In this document: positions 11,228-20,727 of the stretch, one piece after another
How positions within the stretch are numbered: the stretch's first letter is position 1
How the letters are laid out: each line of letters starts with the position of its first letter
NCBI GenBank assembly: GCA_002897115.2
Contig: BCIH01000005.1
Location: 850,683-914,682 of the forward strand
Direction: 5' to 3'
DNA: 64,000 bases
Source of the DNA: Prototheca cutis
Taxonomy: Eukaryota > Chlorophyta > Trebouxiophyceae > Chlorellales > Chlorellaceae
The notes under the pieces: generated by a model
What the model saw: the letters and a program-made list of their open reading frames with translations, nothing else
What the model was told of the DNA's origin: nothing
Databases searched by the model: none
Translations under genes and position numbers: made by a program

Positions 11228-12654
11228 ATGGCGGACACCGAGGAACTTGTCGACTACGAGGAGGAGGAGGTGCCAGAGGCCGAGGCACCCAAGGGCGAGA
11301 CGGTGAAGAAGGGCTACGTGGGCATCCACTCCTCTGGCTTCAAGGACTTTCTGCTCAAGCCCGAGCTCCTGCGCGCCATCCAGGACTGTGGTTTCGAGCA
11401 CCCCTCGGAAGGTTTGCTGTGGTCATTTCGTGCGTGCGTGCAATGCGGGGCTGGGAGAGGGTTGACGTGCATGCATCATCTATGGGAACCCCCCTCCCCC
11501 CTCCCCCCAAAATAGACAGACAACCGTCCTTCACACCTCCCTTCTCGTGTGCAGTCCAACATGAGTGCATTCCGCAGGCGATCCTGGGCATGGACGTGAT
11601 CTGCCAGGCCAAGTCTGGCATGGGCAAGACGGCCGTGTTTGTCATCTCCACGCTGCAGCAGCTCGACCCCGTGGACGGCGAGGTGTCTGTGATTGTGCTG
11701 TGCCACACGCGTGAGCTGGCCTTCCAGATTGCGCACGAGTACGAGCGCTTCACGACGTACCTGAAGAACGTGCGTGTGGCCAACTTTTTCGGGGGCATGC
11801 CCGTCAAGCAGCAGCGTGACCTGCTCAAGGACAAGGACAAGTCGCCCCACATCCTCATCGGCACCCCGGGCCGCATCAAGGCGCTGGCGGACGAGGGCAC
11901 ACTGGACCTGTCCCACGTGCGGCACTTTGTCGTGGACGAGTGCGACAAGTGCCTGGAGTCGTTGGACATGCGCGCGGATGTGCAAGCCATTTTCCGTCGC
12001 ACGCCGCACGACAAGCAGGTGCTGATGTTCAGCGCGACGCTGGGCTCTGACGTGCGGCCCGTGTGCAAGAAGTTTATGCGCGACCCGATGGAGATTTACG
12101 TCGACGACGAAGCCAAGCTGACGCTGCACGGCCTGGTCCAGCACTATGTCATGCTGAACGAGGACGGCAAGAACCGGCGCCTCAACGACCTGCTGGATGC
12201 GCTGGACTTCAACCAGGTGGTCATCTTTGTCAAGTCGGTGGCCCGGGCGCGCGAGCTCAACCGCCTGCTCAACCAGTGCAACTTCCCCTCGACGACCATC
12301 CATGCGGGCATGGACCAGGCCGCGCGACTGGCAGTGTACAAGGAATTCAAGGAGGGCCAGAAGCGCATCCTGGTCGCGACTGATCTGGTCGGTCGCGGCA
12401 TCGACATCGAGCGCGTCAACATCGTCATCAACTACGACATGCCCGAGACGGACGACAAGCACGGCAACGGCGCCGATACCTACCTCCATCGTGTGGGTCG
12501 CGCGGGGCGGTTTGGCACCAAGGGTCTGGCCATCACCTTTGTCGCCTCCCCCGCCGATTCCGAGGTGCTCAACCAGGTACAGGAACGGTTTGATGTCGAC
12601 ATCAAGCCCCTGCCCGAGACGGTCGATGCCAGCACCTACATGAACACCGCATGA
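11228..12654 (+). CDS. DEAD-box RNA helicase UAP56/Sub2 (DDX39B), 2 exons
   Basis: ATP-dependent RNA helicase needed for spliceosome assembly and, in TREX, for mRNA export. Exons 11228-11411 and 11555-12654 join in phase to 427 residues, nearly the length of human UAP56 (428). The acidic N-terminus ([14 protein letters not shown]) and the [20 protein letters not shown] region are characteristic. Helicase motifs in order: Q-motif region ending VQHECIP, Walker A AKSGMGKT (residues 80-87), PGRIKAL, motif II DECD (189-192, the UAP56 variant of DEAD), SAT, and HRVGRAGR. The coding sequence is very GC-rich at third positions, as expected of a highly expressed gene. It is divergent from the GGR-like gene. 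Confidence 0.97.
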
Positions 12655-13396
12655 CCTGGATTTGGCGAGGTTTTCTTTCTTTTCTCTTGGTCGGGGAGTG
12701 AGCGGGTGCTCTCCCCCCTCTCCCCCAAGAGAATGACGGAAGCCATAACAATCCCCACGGCCCCTGCAAAAGAAAACATGGCACCGCCGTTTCTTCCCCA
12801 CTCCTCGCCTTGATTCCTTGTTGCCGCTGCGCGGGGAATGGCCCGGACCAGGCCCGTGTACGGTTTCCCAACTTGACCCCAGTGCACTACTGAAACCCGA
12901 ACCTGAGCCCTTGCGTCGCTGCAGAGGCAAGCAACCTGGTATTGCAGTTACATCTCAGGCAGACTGGTCATCACGCTCTGGACCGAATCATACACATTCT
13001 TAGGCGCATTCAGTGGGGGTTGGAGGGCGGGCAGACAGGCTCACACACTCCATCTCCCCGGTCGACAAACAGTTCTGAGGGGAAGTTTCAGACTTGCCGG
13101 CGGCACATGGGCTGCCAGGAAGAAATGAATCAGCAGGCGGGGTTGCGGGCTGCACATGCGCAGTTGCATGGTACTGCAAACCCATCTCCCAGGAAAGCAG
13201 CAATGCACAAAGCACAGTTTGAACAGCAGGGGCCAGGCCCCAGAGCACAGGTGGCGGCGCGCCGGTGTCAACGGAAAAATTCGGGCAGGCGGCCGCATGG
13301 CCTTTCCGAGAGGGGCTGCCCCAGCATGCCCTCTCGGCCCCAGTACGGCCCTGGCACAAGCAGCAGCGGAAGGAGCAGGTCCAACCCCAGGGCACC
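12655..13396. other. Tail-to-tail gap between UAP56 and the LTP-like gene
   Basis: 3' flanks of two converging genes. Proline-rich open frames on the minus strand (13000-13509) are read-through of simple GGT/GGC-rich sequence in the wrong frame. No other gene seen. Confidence 0.4.
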
Positions 13397-14610
13397 CTAC
13401 GGGCCTGTCCCTGCACCCGCAGTGGTAGTGGTAGTGGTGGCGGTGGTGGTTGTGGAAGGGGGGGTGGTGCCAGCACTGGCGGAAGTGGTAGCGTCCGACG
13501 TCGGCGCACCTTGGGAGGAATTGTCAGTGCTGGGTGACTGTGCAGACCCTCCCAGGAGTGAGGAGATGTCCACCGGGGGGCTGGTGGACTGGCTCGTCGG
13601 CTGCCCGCCGCTGGAATTGCACCAGCACGCCTGAATGACGTCCGACGGGGTGACGTATGCCGTCAAGCCGCGCAGACCAGAGTCGCCCGCACTGCAAAGG
13701 GTGATGTGCATTGTGCACGCATGAGGGGGCCGCAGCAGGGTGTCCAGTGCCGAGGTGTGCTGGTCGATCGCCCAAAATGCCTTCCCCATCAATCGTCACT
13801 CCCAAGGTGGGTGCTTCCAACCCACCCACCTGCTGGAGTCTGTCCCCATCCAGCCAAGCAATCCCATGCATCCCGCCAATACACGTGACCGCAAGCTCAC
13901 CATAGGCAGCTCAAGACATCCGCCTTTGTGAACGACGCCATTGCGCTGCAGCAGCTGCCTGCAATTCGGCAATGACAAGCCAAATGGTCTGTCATGGTTC
14001 TGTCACAGGTTTTCCACAGCGGCTTTGGTGACCATGTAGCCCCGGGACTGTGCCACTATACTCACACCAGGTGCATCTCCCAGTCCTTGCCATGCAACAA
14101 CCCCCTAAAATCGCAAACCCAACACCGCACTTGTGGAGGAACTGCCAGGACTGAGGCTGCCAGAGCAGCTGTAAATGAGCATGTTCCTTATCTGTGATTG
14201 CTCTGAGCTGCTGAGTGCCTGGCATGATGTTGCTGCCGCGGCTGCGGGGACAATGGGTGCAGGGTGCTCGGGTGTGAGGGGCGTGAAAGACGTGAGCCGG
14301 CGACATGGCCATGCCATGGGCGAAATGACCGGCAAGGCGTGGAGGGGGGCAGACCAGCGTCGAGGGGACAGCTCGATCTGTTTCGGCACACCACCAACAA
14401 ATGCATACAGGACTTCGAACGAGCGCATGCACACCCCCAATGCTCACATGTTGAAGGGCAGGCGTCGCACGACTGTAGCATCCTCCGCCATCCACGAAAG
14501 GAACCGCTTACGGCCGCGTCCCTCATGGCGCCAGCCCCGAGCGTCCTCGCCTCGCCGATGCCAGCTATAATGACCAGCACAAGGGCTAAGACGATGCCCA
14601 AGTGCCTCAT
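13397..14610 (-). CDS. Secreted Cys-rich protein with LTP-like CC/CXC pattern and Ser/Thr-rich tail, 4 exons
   Basis: Exons 14610-14448, 14241-14131, 13958-13901 and 13691-13397 splice in phase to 208 residues. A signal peptide opens the protein (MRHLGIVLALVLVIIAGIGE). Ten cysteines follow: CDAC, TSC, YSC, then CC, CLC and CWC. The order single C, single C, CC, CXC, C, C recalls the eight-cysteine motif of plant non-specific lipid transfer proteins, although the last spacing (ACWC) is short. After residue about 145 comes a Ser/Thr/Ala-rich tail with runs of Thr, as in wall-linked or GPI-anchored LTPG proteins, but no long hydrophobic GPI signal is visible. Likely extracellular. The LTP reading is inference from cysteine spacing only; an unrelated secreted wall protein is the alternative. 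Confidence 0.6.
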
Positions 14611-15727
14611 GGTCCCTCGTCGACCGTCTCCCGGCCTCCACGCGCTAGCAGGTTCGGGGCGAAAGGCGCAGTCAGACCTCTATTGTTGGAAACGCCCCTC
14701 AGTTCCAGAATACGTAGTCCAGTTGAAGTAAATACCGTTTGAAATGGGGTGCTTGCTGCTAGTCACCGAGGACAACTAGTGCGAGGCACCAAAAGTGCGC
14801 TGTCAAGGATGCCCGGCACAATTCTCCCTTCCACGCGTCAATTCGATGTCGGGCACTGCGAATCACGTGCGCATGCTAGCGACACCACCGCGAATACTCG
14901 CATGTTGCCTCTTTCGGCCCAGCATCTTGGCATCAGGATTATAATGACGTCAGGGAATGTCAGAGAGAAAAATGACGCACTTCATTGCAGCCCTTTGCGT
15001 CGGAAGCCCCGGTGGCCATGGAGATCTCGGATTGGACCGCCCGGGCAACAGCGGGGCCGTGGTCACGGCTGCCTCCGCGTGGCGGTGTGGGCCCCATGGG
15101 CGTTGCCGAAAGGGACATGGCAGTTCACGGCAGACTTCCTCCGAGCATTCCATTGTGATGTGGACGCAATGAGTGCTGTGACATCGGCGTCATGGCTGGC
15201 TTCATGAATGTCATCATGACGGGAAACTTTTGCCCCACGTACGCTCGCCTCCGAAGCTCACGCCGAGGCCGGCGATACGCGTGTGAGCCGCCGATTAGGA
15301 TCAGCGCGTCATCGGGATCACGTGAAGGACCTTTGCTGGTCGGATTCATTTAGTGGTCAAGGATTCTGCTTCTCGATGCCTCCCTGTGCCATCGGGCTTC
15401 CAAAGCGAGATGCATGCGTCCTGGGCTGCCCCTGATCATGGAGCTGGTCATTCTGGGCCCTGCACGGGAGCTGGCAGGCGGCAGCAAGAAATCCCAACCC
15501 GGATAGCCATTTCTGACAACTCAGCAATTCGGATTTCTGGCAGCTTGCCATCATCGTGATTCTGGCAGGGCCAGCTGTCGTCGTTGCCAGGCACGGCCAG
15601 GGTTTTGATGATCATCTTGTGGCAAGGTGCCTGCGGGAGCCTTGCTCTGGCATGTGCCACCATCGCCGTCAGATTGGTCACAGGCACGGCAACAACCGCA
15701 TCCATACCCTTCTAAGCCCAGCGAGTC
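14611..15727. other. Gap between LTP-like and NFU genes, nothing convincing
   Basis: Short open frames on both strands (for example 15448-15705 minus) without recognisable domain or splice partners. It should hold the promoter of the LTP-like gene on the left and the 3' flank of the NFU gene on the right. Confidence 0.35.
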
Positions 15728-18230
15728 TTAGCCGTCGAGCACGGTGACGGTGTGCAGATCGACAAACTGCTCCTGGACCGCAGCCCGGACGCCGTGCTTG
15801 AGGGCAGGCGGCCCCGTGTACAGGATCGTGCACTCCCCGTCCTCAACTGCACAGCAGAGCGTGGTGTTGTGGTCCGTGGAGCGATAAACAAGGTGGTGCG
15901 GATACCAAACGTTGCATCCCGCACGAGGAAAATGCCTCCCCGTTCCAGCATGCGGACGTACGGCCACGAGCACACCCCCATGCATGCATTAACGTGGCTG
16001 CACATGCCAACACGACGTCCATCAGTGACACTATCAGTTGTGCGTGCACCTGATGCCACAGACACGGTGCCTCCCAGGCTGGTGATGGCCCCTCGGAGCA
16101 GGCCCAGGTGCTCGTCCACCGCCTCCACGGTCGCGCCGGGGGCACGCGCATTCACCTGCAATGCACGACGGGGAAATATGGAAGCCATCCCATCGTCGTC
16201 CAACCGCTTCGGAAGGAAGGGGCCCTCTCCAGGTAGAAGTGCTTCACGAGCGCGTACTGCTGCTCCTCTGCACCCAGCCGCACAGCCCATTTCTCGGCTG
16301 CCGCAGCCCCAAACCCCTCTTTCAAAAACAACCTCATCTCCCATTCCACAAACAAAAAGCAAGCTCCAACAACAAGCAAACAAACCTGGATGATGTTGCG
16401 CAGGCCCGGGCCGAACGCGGCGCGGAGGCAGCGCTCGATGCCCATGGACATTGTGGCTGCCGAGCTCGGACAGGTGCTGCAGGCGCCCTGAAACTCCAGG
16501 TGCACGTCGGGGCCCTCGACCGCCGCCACGCGCACGTCGCCGCCGTCCGCAAGCAAGAAAGGACGAACGTCCTCCAGCGCCGAATCAACAGCCTCTACCG
16601 TCAATGCGGCCATGGGCTGCACGGCGCCGCCTCCCACCTGCATGCATCACAGCAGTCGTGGGATCAGTCCAGGCTGCTGAGTGTGATTGTCGCTCTGTCA
16701 GGCTCCTCTTTGACCCTTTGCAGCGAGCTCATTAGGCCCACCCATATGAGTCCACAGCAGCCTGGGACTGGGCGGTCAAGGATCAAGCCTGCCTGCTTCT
16801 CCAATCGGGCCCCCCCATTGTATCAATGTGAGGCCCACCTGTCGATGGACTGTTGCACGGGCAAAGGGCGACACCGGCGGTGCCGGTGCGGCTGCAGTAT
16901 CGGGAGCTTGCTCAGCCGGGGCCCCTGCTGCATCTGCACCATGGTCGTGCTCATGTCGGACATGGATGTCTGACAGCTTGTCATCTCCCAACTCCTCACC
17001 CATGGCCTGCGTAGTACAGTGTTTGGATTCCCCCTTTTTCCTTCCACTTCTTTTCTTTTCTTCTGTGAGTGTGGTGGCGGTGGTGGTGGGGGTGGGGGCT
17101 TCAAACAACCCAAAGCACCGGAACCAGTTCCAACATCGTACCAGGCGAATGCCAACCTCCTCCTCTTCCGTGTACGATCCGTCGGATGGTCCGGCCGCTG
17201 AAATCTGGCCCACAGCGCCGACCACCTCCCACTCGTCGCGCTCCTCGCCGTTCCCTGCGTGTTCAACTCATGGGGAGGAGTGAGAGTAGGGTGGTGGGGT
17301 TGCTCATCCGCGCCATTGCTCCTTGCCGTCGTGTCAGCTGCGCGTCACGGAAACCACGGTTCAACTTCCAATCCCGGCTGTCACCTGGGGGCAGCACGGC
17401 GCAGGCCTGGATCCAGCGCCCCGCTTCGGCCGCCAGTTCGGCCTCAGACCCCCGCTCCGCGGTGTGCACCCTCACAAAGGTCGCCTTGTGCGGACCCACC
17501 CGTGATCTCTGGGCCTGACCGGGAGTTTGGTGGTAGGATTTTGGGTGATGTTGAAGAGTCGTTGGGCATACGGGCATGATCAACACATAATCACCGGCCA
17601 TTTACTTGGCACCCACCCCTGCCATGATACAGACGCACCCGGAGTGATGATATGACATCACGGGACCAGCCAATGTACTGGACCTCCTCGGCCTGGTCGA
17701 ACAGCGCGTAGACGCCGGGGACGATGGTGTCGCCGCGCTCGGACAGATATGCCTCCACAGGAATCACGGCCCTGCCGTCATCCAGACCCTGCAGCGTGTG
17801 TCGCAGGACATCATGGCACATTCATTCCTCACCGGATGCTGCAAATACCGTGGGATTCAGGGGTCAAATACATCCCAAACACACCCCGGCAACTCTGGCT
17901 CACCGGAATGGGCGGCAGGCTCCAGGAGGCTGTGGGCCTGCCACCGGCGCCCAGGCTCCTTGTCGCAGTGGTATACCGACGCGATGTTCCCCTTGACCCC
18001 GTCAAGGCAGGGTGCGCTCGGAGGAGATGGCGTCCTCCTCCCGGGCAGTGCGCCTCTGCGTTCCCACTGCAACAGGCAGCCCTGATGCTCGGGGACAAGG
18101 CATGCAGCCCTCGATATGCTGATGCCGGGGTGCGTGTGCAAACCCCGACATCATTCCAGTGGCAGAAAGGCGAGCGTGCGGTCATCGTGTCAGGTCCTGC
18201 AGGGCCACCACCGGCGTGTGGTCCCCGCAT
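15728..18230 (-). CDS. GIY-YIG-like domain fused to a two-domain plastid-type NFU iron-sulfur scaffold, 8 exons
   Basis: Exons 18230-17904, 17788-17639, 17508-17385, 17254-17142, 17006-16839, 16637-16386, 16155-16050 and 15846-15728 stay in phase throughout (452 residues). Residues 1-109 are Arg/Ser/Ala-rich and could be a plastid transit peptide. Residues about 110-235 hold a GIY-YIG-type fold: VPGVYALFD (GVY at 134-136), VQYIGWSRD (YIG at 147-149), ATFVRVHTAE and WIQACAVLPPGN, closely resembling the N-terminal domain of plant glutaredoxin S16. An acidic, Ala-rich linker follows. Residues 295-378 are an NFU domain with GACSTCPSS (cysteines 347 and 350), the Fe-S ligand motif. The last domain (EDGECTILYTGPPALKHGV) is a degenerate NFU without CXXC, as in chloroplast NFU1-3. 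The role is Fe-S cluster assembly or transfer. Start choice at 18230 is uncertain. Confidence 0.82.
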
Positions 18231-19571
18231 TGCGACGTCAAGAAGGTTAAGACTCGGGTAACGAATCCGCGCACTCGATGCTCAGGATGACCCCATGTTT
18301 TAGCATGGCTGCACTCTAGAATATCCAATGACATTGTTTTGTGTACCCTTTATGCAGGCTCGGGTGCTCCTCACTATGCCTTCGGCATCGAGATGATGTT
18401 CGCTCAGGTGATGGCATTGGTGAACGGCGCATGGGAAGGCCCATGGAAGGTTGGCCAGCGCCACTGGCTGGGTTCCCTCACACGCTCATCTCACAAGTGC
18501 TAACAGGAGCAGTTCTCATTGCCATCCTGTTGATGCCATGCAATTACCGGGTCTTAATTCACCTGAAACGTGAGAATACGCTTCGAAGACTCTGGACAAT
18601 GGTGCAGCCCCACGTCCTTGGGGGGCCCAGGGCTTGCCCCATGGGATGTGCTTGTCAACCTGCTTTCAAATGGTCCAATTCCTGTACTACATTACTTGAG
18701 ATGCCCTGCTGACACAGTTAACGCAGCAAGGCGACGTCATGCATCGCCTCTGGAAACTGGGTGGCGCCCCTCAGTGGTCAAAAGCCGTACATGACATCAG
18801 CAGATCTGAGAATGATGCTCATGAAATCTCATGAATCGAGCATAATGTCTCGCAGGAACTGTGTGCTGTGGAGTCTGGGCCTTCCTTTGTGCACAGGCGA
18901 ATCTGAAACCGTACTGAAGGATTCAAGCAGCAGCCCGTCGGACGGCAAGCAGAAGAGCGCACGGCCACCGACCCCAGGGCACGAAACAGGCATTCCAGCT
19001 CATCCATCCACGTCCATAGACCCAATTGAATTGCGCATAAGCGTGTGTGTAGGGTGTGTCCGGGCCAGAGCAGTCGGCTTATTCCGCCTGGAAAGCTGGC
19101 AGCGAGAACTCTCTGGCTTAGTCGCCGGTCGTGCGACCGGTCGCGACGTCGCATACGAGGGGATAGATGCCCCTTGTTCGACTTTTGGCTCATTGTAATG
19201 CGCGCACATATCATGAATTGGAATGTGGACCGTACTTTGTCTCGAAACTGCATTCTCGTTAGATGACTGACAGGCTCCTCACCCAAGGTCGATCCTGTTG
19301 CGCTGTGGTCCCTCCCGATAAAGCCCTTCTGAAACTTGGAAGCTGTGAGTTTGTCGAGCAACACGGCGAACACCCCTGTGACCCAACAGACATGGTGGAA
19401 AGCTTGAACGAATTCAAAGCCCAGGGCCGTTCATTGTGTCTCGGAAACACATCCTCTGCCCGACCAACCTGCGTCTGTTGACAGACTGGCGCCGGGCAGT
19501 GCCTTGGGCATGACGCGGTCTTGAACCGCGGTCGCCATTCAAAACGGCAGCAAAAATGTGTGCGCTGGATC
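18231..19571. other. Long gap upstream of both NFU (-) and Trp-rich (+) genes
   Basis: Base composition is visibly lower in GC than in the neighbouring genes. The longest frame (18819-19373, minus, 184 codons) has no domain, signal or splice support. Divergent promoters are expected at the two ends. Confidence 0.4.
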
Positions 19572-20210
19572 ATGGAAGCTTCTCCTCAGGGAGAAGAATC
19601 CATTCCAGCCGGCACACCCGGGGGCTTTTACGACGATCTGGGCTTCTGGCGGACTGGCTGGTTCGATGGGGAGAGTTGGCGTGAAGGCTACTGGGACGGT
19701 GATCACTGGGCCCCTGCCGCCTGGAATGGCTTTCGATGGCAACCTGGCGCTCGCGTGTTCGTCATGGACGAGACAGTGCGGCGCCCACACCGTCGATTGC
19801 TCCTCCTGCACCTACCCGAGCCGGGTACAGTCCCTGCCTCGACCACGTGGCGCTCAGCTCACAACATCCAGTCCGTCTGCCTGGCGCGAAACTTCTGGGA
19901 CGGTGAGATGGGGGAAGGCTTGCCAATTACCGTGCATTTCCTAAATGCATTTTCCCCCAGGCATTGGAGCCTTTTGCAAGCAGTAATCCTCTCATGATGG
20001 CCCATTCATGCAGGCAATGACCCTGTGATGCCTACCACCGAGAACCTCAACCCTGGGACGCCCGGCAGTTTTAACAACGCCGACGGGCGGTGGTGCAAGG
20101 GCTGGTGGGATGGCCAAGCCTGGCGCGAAGGGTTCTGGGACGGAACGGCGTGGGTGGATGCTTGGTGGGATGGATTCCGGTGGAATCCCGGATCCAGGCC
20201 CCCACCCTGA
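19572..20210 (+). CDS. Small Trp-rich protein with two 46-residue repeats, 2 exons
   Basis: Exons 19572-19902 and 20014-20210 join in phase (FWDG|NDPVMP) to 175 residues. Two copies of one module stand out: residues 14-59 (begins GTPGGFYDDLGFW) and 125-170 (begins GTPGSFNNADGRW). They share 27 of 46 positions, including W-DG, WREG-WDG and G-FRW-PG, so each is built of short W-D-G units. No signal peptide, membrane span or cysteine pattern is apparent. I do not recognise the family. Regular Trp/Asp/Gly spacing suggests a small beta-structured binding or wall-associated repeat, but that is speculation. Exon 1 also encodes a non-repetitive, Arg- and Leu-containing linker (about 60-110) that might hide another intron. 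Confidence 0.6.
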
Positions 20211-20727
20211 TCGCCGCTTGTCTGTCCCGTGCCTGGCGACTCCAGCAAGGTTGCCGTGATCCTCTTCATCTCCCCATGGATTTCATTTACTCATCCGGCC
20301 GCCTATGTGTGCATGAGCGAACACAACACTGCAAACGATTCATTGGCCATTTTCTGAAGCTTGGACGGCCAGAAGCCCATCATTTCATGCCGCCTGCGGG
20401 TCCCTGCGACCAAACCCATTTCTGATCAGTTCCTCAGCAGACCTCTTTGCTTGAACATCAACTGCACCATGACTTTTGACACGGGAGCACTGACCCTCGC
20501 TCCTAGACCTGCGAAATTCCATTGTGAACCCTGGACTCTTCCAGCAACAGAGAGCATTTGTCAGACTCCACGGCCATGGGGTGGAAGGCATGCACAGAGG
20601 GGAAAGGCGTCGTTGTGGAGCGGGCACCTGCACACGTGGTCAACATGGCTTGAGTTGTGGACAACCGGCAAAAATGCTGCCTACAGCGCAGGCCTTGCTT
20701 GCTGCCAGACATGGACAGTGGAATGAA
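20211..20727. other. Tail-to-tail gap between Trp-rich and EST1/SMG-like genes
   Basis: 3' flanks of converging genes. No exon, RNA gene or repeat seen. Confidence 0.4.

Noticed and set aside
11476..12930. 484-codon minus frame opposite UAP56
   Set aside because: Antisense shadow of a strongly biased coding exon; no independent signature.
18819..19373. 184-codon minus frame in the 18-19.5 kb gap
   Set aside because: No Met context, domain, conservation cue or splice sites. Composition is like surrounding intergenic DNA.
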